Source of the DNA: a virus
Length of the DNA: 20,304 bases
Virus record (IMG/VR): IMGVR_UViG_3300043803_001148
Location: 1-20,304 of that record
Direction: 5' to 3' (one strand)
Below are positions 1 to 6,439 of this stretch, in pieces. The translations under genes and the position numbers were made by a program. The notes beneath the pieces are model-generated. The model did not search any database. It was not told where the DNA came from and worked only from the letters and a program-made list of their open reading frames with translations. The stretch's first letter is position 1; the number at the start of each line of letters is the position of its first letter.

Positions 1-231
1 CAATTCATCAGCGGTCATGTGCCCGCTGTGGCGTCTAATTTCTGTGTCGCTGTCGTCCACAATGATCATTGTGGGCACTGCTCTCACATTGTATTGCACA
101 GCACGAGCACTGTCAGTGTCAATGTTGATCTCGTCCACTGCTAGAGCAATTTGATCACGCACTGATTCAACTGTGTCACTGAGTGATCGACAGGGCGCAC
201 ACCAATCTGCATAGAATTTCAAAATTTTCAT
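1..231 (-). CDS. Thioredoxin-like protein (partial, C-terminus outside window)
   Basis: Small redox protein of the thioredoxin fold, expected to exchange disulfides with cytoplasmic partners; phage copies may reduce phage or host enzymes such as ribonucleotide reductase, but no partner is visible here. The 77 residues in the window begin MKILKFYADW and carry the active site WCAPC, followed by the cis-proline region AVPTMII about 45 residues later, both in the family's usual order. The reading frame runs off the left edge without a stop, so the C-terminal quarter or so is missing. The ATG at 231 is preceded by a GAGG ribosome binding site and, at 254-260, by a CTAAATA box overlapping the stop codon of the upstream gene. 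It is therefore probably transcribed on its own late in infection. Family call is firm; physiological role is inference. Confidence 0.9.
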   Translation of the reverse strand, partial: MKILKFYADWCAPCRSLSDTVESVRDQIALAVDEINIDTDSARAVQYNVRAVPTMIIVDDSDTEIRRHSGHMTADEL

Positions 232-253
232 ATCATTACCTCACGTGGTGACA

Positions 254-260
254 TATTTAG
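254..260 (-). promoter_or_regulatory. Late-type promoter box CTAAATA before thioredoxin
   Basis: On the minus strand the box CTAAATA lies 22 bases ahead of the thioredoxin ATG and includes the TAA stop of the upstream gene. It resembles the T4 late -10 consensus TATAAATA, and the same box recurs at several other gene starts in this window. Confidence 0.5.
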
Positions 261-808
261 CTGTCATCTGACGGTTCAACCACGATCCAACCAAGGCGAA
301 ACAGATCTTCTCGAATTTCATCAGTCACAACCATTTCTGGTACAAAACCATTGTCAGGCGCACCTAGATCCATGATGCCTGAACAGTACCAGTCAATGTA
401 GTCTCCGGCACCCAGCATGTCGGCTATGATGCCGCCAGCATGTCGCCAACTGCAACCCCAGGTTTGATCTTTCAACAGTGGCCAAACTTCGTTGCGTTGA
501 AAACTGTTGTTGCACAGAGCTGCATAAAGATTTTGGGCGTACACATCACTGCTGCGAGCCTTGACCAAGATCCAGTCTGTGCTGCGAAGATCCCACTCTA
601 GATTGTTTTCGCGCCACTCCGGTTTGGCTTCCTGCTCACGCCGCTGCTCGGCCCAGGTGCTGAACAGATTGGTCATCTCTTCCACATGCTGCTGCGTTGT
701 GTTGCCCTGTTCCGCACGTTCTTCCAGTTTTTTCAATTGAAAGGTGCCACGGTCAGGGCTGCTACTGAGTGTGTTAGAGCACGATGTCTTCAAGTTCAAC
801 CTCACCAT
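257..808 (-). CDS. Conserved phage protein of unknown function (DWYCSGI / TDEIREDL)
   Basis: Not assigned to a named family. The protein (up to 183 residues) has a charged, probably helical N-terminal third and a C-terminal globular part rich in Trp and aromatic residues, with the segments YAQNLYAALCNN, CSWRHAGGI, DYIDWYCSGI and VVTDEIREDLFRLGW. From memory, this pattern is typical of small proteins shared by marine T4-like phages. The start is uncertain. The ATG at 808 lies 35 bases inside the preceding gene and has no clear ribosome binding site, while an in-frame TTG at 736 would remove the poorly conserved-looking first 24 residues. The stop codon overlaps the promoter box of the thioredoxin gene. 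It is cotranscribed with the 774-1112 gene and tRNA-Arg. Confidence 0.75.
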   Translation of the reverse strand: MVRLNLKTSCSNTLSSSPDRGTFQLKKLEERAEQGNTTQQHVEEMTNLFSTWAEQRREQEAKPEWRENNLEWDLRSTDWILVKARSSDVYAQNLYAALCNNSFQRNEVWPLLKDQTWGCSWRHAGGIIADMLGAGDYIDWYCSGIMDLGAPDNGFVPEMVVTDEIREDLFRLGWIVVEPSDDS

Positions 809-1112
809 GCCATAATTTGCGATTCTGCTCCATGTCTTGATCTTGAATCGTAGTATAGCCTTTTAGTGCTGCCATGAAATGTTCGTCTTCGTTGACCACA
901 AACACATTGTAATCGTATCTACGAAACGGTTTCATGCTGGGAGCCTCTCTTCGGCCACCGGTGTCAGAATGCACAGGCTCAATAGTGACCTGCTCTGTGT
1001 CCGTGTGTAATTTGATCACTCGGCCCAAAATGATTCGACCATTGTGCGCAACTATCACAGTGCTGCCTAGATTGATATGGTTGCCTACTATGTCTTTGAT
1101 CACAGATTCCAT
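774..1112 (-). CDS. Small protein of unknown function, beta-rich
   Basis: A 112-residue protein not recognised as a named family. The N-terminal half (residues 10-50) reads as alternating hydrophobic strands: INLGSTVIVAHNGRIILGRVIKL, a pattern like SH3 or KOW-type small barrels. The second half is charged, with a short basic stretch (GGRREAPSMKPFRRYDYN). The ATG at 1112 follows an AAGGA ribosome binding site by five bases and lies only 17 bases after the 3' end of tRNA-Arg, so both should share one transcript from the promoter at 1222-1250. The 3' end overlaps the next gene. A nucleic-acid-binding role would be guesswork. Confidence 0.75.
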   Translation of the reverse strand: MESVIKDIVGNHINLGSTVIVAHNGRIILGRVIKLHTDTEQVTIEPVHSDTGGRREAPSMKPFRRYDYNVFVVNEDEHFMAALKGYTTIQDQDMEQNRKLWHGEVELEDIVL

Positions 1113-1129
1113 GACAGTCCTTGAAAAGT

Positions 1130-1204
1130 TGGTCCGGCGTGAGGGAATCGAACCCCCATTCTGGGTTTAGAAGACCCATGTCCTATCCGTTGAACGAACG
1201 CCAG
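1130..1204 (-). tRNA. tRNA-Arg (anticodon UCU)
   Basis: A complete 75-base cloverleaf on the minus strand. The 7-bp acceptor stem pairs CTGGCGT with ACGCCGG. The D arm is GTTC/GGAC with GG in its loop. The anticodon stem TGGGT/ACCCA closes the loop CTTCTAA, giving anticodon TCT. The variable loop has four bases, and the T arm is GGGGG/CCCTC around TTCGATT. The discriminator is A and the CCA tail is encoded. It should read AGA and AGG codons. A TTGACA-N17-TAACAT promoter lies immediately upstream, and the gene at 774-1112 follows 17 bases downstream. Confidence 0.96.
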
Positions 1205-1221
1205 CAATTAATCATTTCAGT

Positions 1222-1250
1222 ATGTTAGCACAGTGCATAATATTTGTCAA
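1222..1250 (-). promoter_or_regulatory. Sigma70-type promoter before tRNA-Arg
   Basis: On the minus strand, TTGACA (1245-1250) is followed after exactly 17 bases by TAACAT (1222-1227). Transcription would start near 1215, about ten bases ahead of the tRNA 5' end. The -10 box overlaps the stop codon of the upstream gene. Confidence 0.65.
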
Positions 1251-1875
1251 GACCTGGTAACCTTTTGGTGATCCAGGTAGCGTCAAATCTAAAATCACTG
1301 CCTTGACTATTTAAGAAATCCTGCATGATATCTTCGCGTTCCTGTTGATCATGCAGGTGCCAGTGTGTGGTATGATCACCAATTTCCAACCAGGGCAGCC
1401 CATTGGGGTTAAATCCAAACACCACCCGGCCACTGGTAGCATTCATGCCACACACTAACAACAAATGGTCATCATCGTGTATCTTGACCCAGTTAGTCCA
1501 ATCGCGGTCTATCGTATCTTGGTGTTGAATTGCCACACAAGAAACTGGCCCGTGATGTTTTCGTTGCTGAACAGCCATCATGCGTGTGTCTCCACACAAC
1601 ACTGAGTAGTGCGAAAGCCTGGGCTCAACCAACAAAGGTTTGCGTATGGGATGGTGATCCAGACAATGAAAAATCCAGTTGGCTCTGATCAGTCGGGCCG
1701 CAGTATTACAATCGCCCCGGTCTTGCCACTGTGATATTATATTGCCTTGTTGTTCAAGAACGTCGTTGAGCCTGTCACAGGCCTGCTGATAGGTCTGACC
1801 CGGTATCAAGCGGTCAATTGTGATACCAGAATGCCACCAAACTTGATAGTTGTCAAAGTCAATGTGGTCTTGCAT
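1225..1875 (-). CDS. Protein of unknown function, 216 aa, His/Trp-rich
   Basis: Not recognised. The protein is rich in His, Trp and Asp, with predicted mixed alpha/beta character. Recognisable landmarks are the helical segment around QQACDRLNDVLEQQG (residues 29-43), PLLVEPRLSHYSVLCGDTRMMAVQ near residues 80-103, the aspartate-rich KIHDDDHLLLVCG near residue 132, and a C-terminal WITKRLPGLDKYYALC. There is no signal peptide or membrane segment. It lies between the two tRNA genes and is probably transcribed through from tRNA-CAU, whose CCA end is 15 bases upstream of the ATG. No good ribosome binding site is seen. The many His and Asp residues could bind a metal, but no known motif supports that. 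Confidence 0.7.
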   Translation of the reverse strand: MQDHIDFDNYQVWWHSGITIDRLIPGQTYQQACDRLNDVLEQQGNIISQWQDRGDCNTAARLIRANWIFHCLDHHPIRKPLLVEPRLSHYSVLCGDTRMMAVQQRKHHGPVSCVAIQHQDTIDRDWTNWVKIHDDDHLLLVCGMNATSGRVVFGFNPNGLPWLEIGDHTTHWHLHDQQEREDIMQDFLNSQGSDFRFDATWITKRLPGLDKYYALC

Positions 1876-1890
1876 GAGATTGCTTTTTAA

Positions 1891-1967
1891 TGGTGGGCCG
1901 GGAGAGATTCGAACTCTCTATCCCCCGATTATGAGTCGGACGCATATACCTAAAATGCTTCCGGCCC
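1891..1967 (-). tRNA. tRNA with anticodon CAU (Met elongator or lysidine-type Ile2)
   Basis: A 77-base cloverleaf on the minus strand. The acceptor stem is GGGCCGG/CCGGCCC and the D stem GCAT/ATGC. The anticodon stem TCCGA/TCGGG closes the loop CTCATAA, giving anticodon CAT. The T arm is GAGAG/CTCTC around TTCGAAT. Discriminator A and an encoded CCA follow. The fully paired G1-C72 end rules out initiator tRNA. Base 8 is A rather than the near-universal U, with U at 14. Pairs C4-G69 and C5-G68 are those known to favour the lysidine enzyme TilS in E. coli tRNA-Ile2, so this may read AUA rather than AUG. Confidence 0.93.
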
Positions 1968-1975
1968 AGAACTGC

Positions 1976-2004
1976 ATTTTAAGACAATTCAGTATTTTTG
2001 TCAA
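1976..2004 (-). promoter_or_regulatory. Sigma70-type promoter before tRNA-CAU
   Basis: On the minus strand, TTGACA (1999-2004) and TAAAAT (1976-1981) are separated by exactly 17 bases, eleven of twelve bases matching the consensus. Transcription would start near 1969, practically at the tRNA 5' end. The promoter straddles the stop codon of the upstream gene. Confidence 0.75.
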
Positions 2005-2395
2005 ACAATCGTTCTTGGTCACTGAGATGGTCAGTCTTGATTTCACGCATCTTTAGACCAAACAAAGCAGCGATGCTGTTTTTGTATTGGATTCTACGGT
2101 TGTTGTTGTCGCGAATGGCAATGGCTCTGCGACCGATTTCTTCCAGACTCAACTGCTGCTCTACGCCGGATTTCAGCTGCCACTCTAGATCCCAAATGGT
2201 ATTGTGTATGCGTGTGATTTCTGCGATGTCACTGTGCAACTGCGTGATTTGATCTGAGTTCAACTGTTTCACAAGTTCTTTGTATCTAGCTTCGTACCAA
2301 TCCAACTCGTCTTGGTTAGATCCTGCGGTACGTTCATATTTTACTCGTGCAATGCACAGACGATCAATCAATTCTAAAACTGGTAAAAATTCCAT
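1979..2395 (-). CDS. Coiled-coil protein of unknown function (LELIDRLCIAR)
   Basis: A 138-residue, mostly alpha-helical, charged protein that starts MEFLPVLELIDRLCIARVKYER. From memory, similar N-terminal sequences occur in marine T4-like phage proteins without assigned function. The middle (YKELVKQLNSDQITQLHSDIAEITRIHNTIWDLEWQL) shows heptad-like hydrophobic spacing, and the last 45 residues are basic and polar. The ATG at 2395 was chosen over a longer frame starting at 2461 because an AAGGA site precedes it and the longer version would run into the upstream gene. A GTAAATA box at 2419-2425 lies 23 bases ahead, so it may have its own late promoter. No enzymatic motif is present. Confidence 0.82.
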   Translation of the reverse strand: MEFLPVLELIDRLCIARVKYERTAGSNQDELDWYEARYKELVKQLNSDQITQLHSDIAEITRIHNTIWDLEWQLKSGVEQQLSLEEIGRRAIAIRDNNNRRIQYKNSIAALFGLKMREIKTDHLSDQERLFDKNTELS

Positions 2396-2417
2396 GCGGT
2401 TCCTTTTTGTTTGTGCT

Positions 2418-2648
2418 TTATTTACTGACACGGCCTGAGGCCTGATCCACTGTGGGTACATCCTGCCAGTCGGACCATTCCCAATGTGCTGTTTTCAACT
2501 TGTCCTGGTCGCTCCACATACCAGCTCGCACAGTGGTGTCAACTTTTTGACGATATTGCAACACAGTTTCTACTTCGTTGGCGTCCAGGCCGTAACGGTC
2601 AATGATTTGCCGGCCAGTGCCGCGTCGCATCCATCGCAGTTCAATCAT
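2418..2648 (-). CDS. Small protein of unknown function, 76 aa
   Basis: Not recognised. It begins MIELRWMRRGTGRQIIDRYGLDANEVETVLQ, followed by a tail with many Trp and Asp residues (WEWSDWQDVP) close to the C-terminus. The ATG at 2648 overlaps the TGA of the phosphoribosyltransferase gene as ATGA, the classic arrangement for translational coupling, and this decides the start over an upstream GTG. The pairing suggests coexpression with the transferase but gives no function. No membrane segment, no Cys motif. Confidence 0.75.
   Translation of the reverse strand: MIELRWMRRGTGRQIIDRYGLDANEVETVLQYRQKVDTTVRAGMWSDQDKLKTAHWEWSDWQDVPTVDQASGRVSK
2419..2425 (-). promoter_or_regulatory. Late-type promoter box GTAAATA
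   Basis: A minus-strand GTAAATA overlaps the stop codon of the preceding gene and lies 23 bases before the ATG at 2395, the same geometry as the other TAAATA boxes here. Confidence 0.4.
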
Positions 2649-3193
2649 AGCCACCACTGTTCGTAGGGAAACTCAACCCAGACATCGTCTTTGCTTTTGT
2701 CAATGGCGCGGCCTGAATAGGAAATTGGCATGTTGGTTTCACTGGCGAGATTATCAATCACAACCGCGGTCCTCACGTTGCGACCCCAAATCGCACGCCA
2801 GGCTGAATGTTCGGGCAGACAACCTCGCGGCCAATCGTTTATGATCCAATTCAGTGTGGCTCCACTGTCGTTGATGTCGTCCACCAACAGGATGTTTTTT
2901 CTCAAGGCTGGATCAGTTTGAGTGCCTGACTCGCCACGTTGATCTTTGGGCACGTAACCAAAAGCATCTTCTGCCATCCAGAGATTGCTTTCGCTCTCAC
3001 CACCGTCACGCAGACTGACCTTGAGAGTTTCGCAAGGTACATTCAAATAGTGACTGATCATCACCGCAGGCAGCAGCCCACCACGTGTGATTCCCACCAC
3101 GTAATCGGGCCGCCACGTGCTGTTGGCGATTTCACGACAGATGTTGTTGACCAAACCAACATACTGATCGTAATCCAGCTTGAGTTTTTTCAT
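2645..3193 (-). CDS. Phosphoribosyltransferase, purine-type (PRPP-binding)
   Basis: A 182-residue type I phosphoribosyltransferase, which would join PRPP to a nitrogenous base in the cytoplasm. The PRPP-binding loop ILLVDDINDSGAT (residues 101-113) matches the family signature of hydrophobic strand, two acidic residues, then a Gly/Ser/Thr loop. VVGITRGGLLPAVM (residues 32-45) is the usual PPi-loop region. Length and layout fit xanthine/guanine/hypoxanthine phosphoribosyltransferases. The base cannot be deduced, because the C-terminal hood is not diagnostic by eye. The ATG overlaps the TGA of the small basic gene upstream, and the TGA overlaps the ATG of the downstream gene, so three genes are translationally chained. 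It may salvage purines, or regulate like PyrR or ComF-type proteins; the first seems likelier. Confidence 0.88.
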   Translation of the reverse strand: MKKLKLDYDQYVGLVNNICREIANSTWRPDYVVGITRGGLLPAVMISHYLNVPCETLKVSLRDGGESESNLWMAEDAFGYVPKDQRGESGTQTDPALRKNILLVDDINDSGATLNWIINDWPRGCLPEHSAWRAIWGRNVRTAVVIDNLASETNMPISYSGRAIDKSKDDVWVEFPYEQWWL

Positions 3194-3339
3194 CTTCCTT
3201 GTCCTCGATTGCGTTTGTAACTGCGACGCAGACCTTTGTTCATGCTTGATGTCTTGGGTCTACGTCCGCCCTGGCAGGTGCGTTTTGGAGTGCTGACATG
3301 CGCCTTGCCTGATGTGCTGGTTGTTGCTTTTTTTACCAT
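3190..3339 (-). CDS. Small basic protein, 49 aa, ending RGQGR
   Basis: A very short gene supported by a strong GGGAGG ribosome binding site six bases before the ATG at 3339 and by ATGA coupling to the phosphoribosyltransferase. The protein is strongly basic: MVKKATTSTSGKAHVST, then KRTCQGGRRPKTSSMNKG, then RRSYKRNRGQGR at the end. From memory, small Lys/Arg/Gly-rich proteins with a similar C-terminal YRGQG(R/K) end occur in marine T4-like phages. The composition resembles ribosomal or nucleic-acid-binding peptides, so RNA or DNA binding is a reasonable but untested guess. No folded domain is evident. Confidence 0.82.
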   Translation of the reverse strand: MVKKATTSTSGKAHVSTPKRTCQGGRRPKTSSMNKGLRRSYKRNRGQGR

Positions 3340-3442
3340 ATGTCCTCCCTGTTTGGTACTATAATTTACTCCAGATCAAACAGCTGGTAACAATTTGGCA
3401 CTCTGAATATAATAGCACAGTTGTGAATTTCAAGCAATAAGT
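3340..3442. promoter_or_regulatory. Divergent intergenic promoter region
   Basis: This 103-base AT-rich gap separates the leftward group ending at the thioredoxin gene from the rightward glycan island. On the plus strand a TATAAT (3408-3413) lies 30 bases before the ATG at 3443 but has no good -35. On the minus strand GTAAATT (3363-3369) lies 23 bases before the ATG at 3339, at the spacing of the other late-type boxes. Exact start sites cannot be fixed by eye. Confidence 0.5.
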
Positions 3443-4438
3443 ATGGCAATGACAATCAGTTTCAAAGATGTATATCAGGGAGAGATTTTCCAAAAAACTT
3501 GCTGTATTGATCAGGAAAATGCACTCATGGAACGCATGGCTCAGTACATGCAGCAGCAAGGTTACACTGGACATCACCCTTTGCACAAAATTTGGACACG
3601 CGGGTCGCGCCAGATCATTCAGTGCCTGGTTGACGATTTTTTCACCTGCGGTGACACTAGCCAATCCACTGCTGCATTGTTTGCTGCTGACACCACAGTG
3701 ATCACCGATAACTGGTGCTGGGCCGAGGTTCCCTATGAGATAGTGCGACTGCCCGACAGTTTCTTTGGTACATTTGCCTATGAGCCCAGTATCCGGGACT
3801 GGCAGCCCACCCACAGATTTGGTTTCTGTGTGAATCGCATTGATCCATTGCGTATCCGGTTGCTGTGTGAGATCGCGGACATTGAACGAGATTTGGTAAA
3901 TGTCAATTGCCTGCTGCACGATCACCGCAACGTTGGCCCTGACCAACTGAGAGAAAATTTCCTCAAGTACCGCGAGGAGGTTGATCATGCCCGGTTTGAT
4001 TACTGGGCCAATATCATGCCTGTGCGCAATCATAATCTAACTCTGGAACAGGTGCATGCATCAGTGCAGGTAAACATTGTTGTTGAAACCTATGCTGGAC
4101 CTGACATCGTGGCTTTAAGTGAAAAAACCTGGCGTGCTGTGCAAACACCCGCACCCTGGATGATATATGCTGGACGCGGATCAGTGAAATTTCTTCGTAA
4201 TCTAGGATTTGATGTTCTAGACGATGTAGTGGATCACAGCTATGATCAGGAAACTGATTGGAACGCCAAGATTGCCAAATTTGGTCAATGCGCTCAACGC
4301 ACAGCTCAAAGTGTGATACAAAAATCACGTGTGGAGGCAGCAGCCCAACACAATCAACAACTGCTGGCCACCATGAAACGGCAATGGCCACACGACCTGG
4401 CTCAGTGGTGGCTGCACTATCAAGAGGTCACTGCATAA
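3443..4438 (+). CDS. Glycosyltransferase-like protein (paralogue of 7163-8275)
   Basis: A 331-residue protein without a textbook motif. Its C-terminal part, residues 226-268 (SEKTW, then GRGSVKFLRNLGFDVLDDVVDHSYD), matches a pattern found in GT-B/GT10-like glycosyltransferases and phage relatives: a Ser/Thr-Glu-Lys-Thr donor-site helix, then a Gly turn, then LGF-x(2)-(L/F)DD. The upstream segment RFGFCVNRIDPLRIRLL (residues 125-141) aligns with FNFMINKPRHNREFLL in the gene at 7163, which also shares the C-terminal motif, so the two are paralogues. The region near residues 205-216 (ASVQVNIVVETY) also aligns. There is no signal peptide. The stop overlaps the AsnB start by one base (TAATG), implying coupled synthesis. 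Sugar and acceptor are unknown. Confidence 0.72.
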   Translation: MAMTISFKDVYQGEIFQKTCCIDQENALMERMAQYMQQQGYTGHHPLHKIWTRGSRQIIQCLVDDFFTCGDTSQSTAALFAADTTVITDNWCWAEVPYEIVRLPDSFFGTFAYEPSIRDWQPTHRFGFCVNRIDPLRIRLLCEIADIERDLVNVNCLLHDHRNVGPDQLRENFLKYREEVDHARFDYWANIMPVRNHNLTLEQVHASVQVNIVVETYAGPDIVALSEKTWRAVQTPAPWMIYAGRGSVKFLRNLGFDVLDDVVDHSYDQETDWNAKIAKFGQCAQRTAQSVIQKSRVEAAAQHNQQLLATMKRQWPHDLAQWWLHYQEVTA

Positions 4439-5925
4439 TGTGTGGAATACTGTTGGTCCGTAGCAAACAGCCAATTGCATTGACCAAACATCTTGAGGCA
4501 CTGGAAACCATAAAATCACGCGGTCCTGATTTTTCCAGATATCACTACACTGATCGCACATTCATTGCGCAAACAGTGTTGCACATCACAGGCAGTGACA
4601 GTTTCTATCACACTCATCGTGACGACTTCTTTGCCTTCAACGGCGAAATCTACAACTACCAACAGTTTGGACCTGCTGCTAGTGACATTGATGTGGCATA
4701 CCAGGCTGCTCGCGACGATTTGTATCGCTTTAGAGATTTCACCGGACCCTGGGCCTGGGCGTTGTACAACAGCGGATCATTTACCTATGCTACTGATCCG
4801 CAAGGTGAACGTGTGCTGTATCAGTATCAGGATCAAGATATCTTGATTGTGTCCAGCGAAGTCACTGCAATTCTAGCCTACATACAACCACGTGTTGACT
4901 CGGTGCTCTATGCCAACAAGTGCTGGACTCTGCTGAGTAAAACGCCTTGGCATGGCATTGAGAGAATAACACCAGGCCAACTCTATCGCGACGGTGTGGC
5001 TCAGATCACCATAGATTCTGTGTGGTCCTGGATCAGGCCCAACCACATGACTCCAGCACAAGCACAGGAAGAATTTGATAGCATATGGCGTCAAGTGTGC
5101 CGCGAAATCCAACCCAACTGTGCTGCTTCACTCAGTTACAGTGCCGGGGTTGACAGCACTGTGATTCTAGATGCCATGCCTGATCTTGAACTTGTGGCCA
5201 TCAACATGACAGGCAAGGATCCTGTGGTCACTTGTGCCCGTGAATATCTGTCGTCCAGTCAACTCATCAAGCTGACCATGATTGACATTGGTCCCAAACA
5301 GTGGGCTCAATTGTATCAAGAGCTTGTGTCCAACACACGCATGCCAGCACAGTCATGGAGTTTTGTGGGTAAATGGGCAGTGGCCAAGGCCTGTGGCACT
5401 CGAGTGCTTTTTACCGGACTGGGTGCTGATGAATTGTTTGGTGGCTATGATGTCTATCGTGACCTTGTGTATGACAGTCACGGCAGCCACAGTCCCTACA
5501 GCAGCAACGACCATGACCAATTGTGGTCACAGTGCCTGGACAGCTATCACGGTGACGCCAGGCAGGCCACACTGTTAATGGATTATTGGTATCAGGTCGT
5601 GGGCATGGATGCACCTGGTCAAGATCGCATTGCCGGTGCCTGGGGCATAGAAGTACGCAACCCGTTCATGCACCAACATGTCATGAAGTTTGCACTGAAT
5701 TTGCCTTGGCATCTCAAGGTAGCTGCTGAGTCCAAACCTGTGCTCAAACACCTATGGCGCCGCGGCCGTCCCAACAAAGAAATTTTGCCCAAAATGGGTT
5801 TTGCAGGTCATGCCAATGACAGTGCTGCATGGTTACCGGTTGAAATTCAGTCAACTGGGGATCGCCATCAAGATTGGATTCAAATTGCACAACAGACTTT
5901 TCTCCACTACTGCGAAAAAACTTGA
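4438..5925 (+). CDS. asnB: Glutamine-dependent asparagine synthetase-like amidotransferase
   Basis: A two-domain enzyme that would hydrolyse glutamine and use the ammonia, with ATP, to amidate a carboxylate. The start at 4438 is fixed by MCGI, which makes Cys2 the N-terminal nucleophile; a longer in-frame extension lies inside the previous gene and is rejected. The glutaminase domain shows RGPD (28-31) and FNGEIYNY (67-74). The synthetase domain has the ATP PP-loop SYSAGVDS (233-240) and GLGADELFGGY (327-337). At 495 residues it is slightly shorter than bacterial AsnB (about 550). Its neighbours are a glycosyltransferase-like gene and an oxygenase, which fits relatives such as the O-antigen amidotransferases that make sugar-acid amides. 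Asparagine synthesis remains possible. Confidence 0.9.
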   Translation: MCGILLVRSKQPIALTKHLEALETIKSRGPDFSRYHYTDRTFIAQTVLHITGSDSFYHTHRDDFFAFNGEIYNYQQFGPAASDIDVAYQAARDDLYRFRDFTGPWAWALYNSGSFTYATDPQGERVLYQYQDQDILIVSSEVTAILAYIQPRVDSVLYANKCWTLLSKTPWHGIERITPGQLYRDGVAQITIDSVWSWIRPNHMTPAQAQEEFDSIWRQVCREIQPNCAASLSYSAGVDSTVILDAMPDLELVAINMTGKDPVVTCAREYLSSSQLIKLTMIDIGPKQWAQLYQELVSNTRMPAQSWSFVGKWAVAKACGTRVLFTGLGADELFGGYDVYRDLVYDSHGSHSPYSSNDHDQLWSQCLDSYHGDARQATLLMDYWYQVVGMDAPGQDRIAGAWGIEVRNPFMHQHVMKFALNLPWHLKVAAESKPVLKHLWRRGRPNKEILPKMGFAGHANDSAAWLPVEIQSTGDRHQDWIQIAQQTFLHYCEKT

Positions 5926-6439
5926 TCCCTGGTGTCACTGGATCGTGGATGATTTTCTAACCGCAGACTGTTTGCGCGAACTCAAGTCTGTGCAACACAA
6001 TGTCACGCAAAACATTCCTGGTCGACGTGTTGGCAGCGGTCGCCTGTTTATCAATCACGAACACAGTGATGTGTACCCCAATCTTTATGCGCTTTGGCAA
6101 AGTCTACATCACGGTTTTTATCGACAATACTTCGAACATTTTACCGGACTTGATTACAGTAAATTGTTTCCGCGTGTGGAAGTGGTCAGCGACATTGGAG
6201 AATTTTATCTTGACCCACATCCAGATCAACCCGAAAAACGACTCACTGCGTTGATTTACACTGATCATGAACAACTGTATCCGGGCACAGCATTGTCGGA
6301 TGGATCCCGGGTAGAAAGCAAAGACAATCGTTGTTTCTTTTTTGTACCGGCAGCTGATACCATACACAGCTACCCACGCACCACGTTTGAACAGGTGCGC
6401 AGATGTCTGCAGATCAATTATTGGACCTACAGTCTGTAA
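5885..6439 (+). CDS. 2-oxoglutarate/Fe(II)-dependent oxygenase-like protein
   Basis: The frame encodes a double-stranded beta-helix oxygenase expected to hydroxylate a substrate using 2-oxoglutarate, Fe(II) and O2. Numbering from a TTG at 5885, the WIVDDFL start typical of prolyl-hydroxylase-like proteins is at 19-25. The metal-binding pair HPD has H112 and D114 and is followed by QPEKRLTALIYTD. The distal His is H161 (TIHSYP) and the 2-oxoglutarate-binding Arg is in RRCLQINYW (172-180). The start is uncertain: TTG at 5801 or ATGs at 5810 and 5816 would lie deep in asnB, while 5885 overlaps it by 41 bases. The stop is certain. The 3' end overlaps the convergent gene by 13 bases. Substrate could be a sugar, lipid or protein side chain. 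Confidence 0.82.
   Translation: MHNRLFSTTAKKLDPWCHWIVDDFLTADCLRELKSVQHNVTQNIPGRRVGSGRLFINHEHSDVYPNLYALWQSLHHGFYRQYFEHFTGLDYSKLFPRVEVVSDIGEFYLDPHPDQPEKRLTALIYTDHEQLYPGTALSDGSRVESKDNRCFFFVPAADTIHSYPRTTFEQVRRCLQINYWTYSL

Noticed and set aside
1891-1967. Initiator tRNA-fMet
   Set aside because: The first acceptor pair is G1-C72; bacterial initiators have an unpaired first position.
3359-4033. A 224-residue minus-strand frame opposite the glycosyltransferase-like gene
   Set aside because: It is a shadow of the plus-strand gene, lacks a ribosome binding site and any family pattern, and covers the promoter region.
4258-4437. In-frame N-terminal extension of the asparagine synthetase reading frame
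   Set aside because: It lies inside the preceding gene and would bury the catalytic Cys2 of MCGI, which must be N-terminal.
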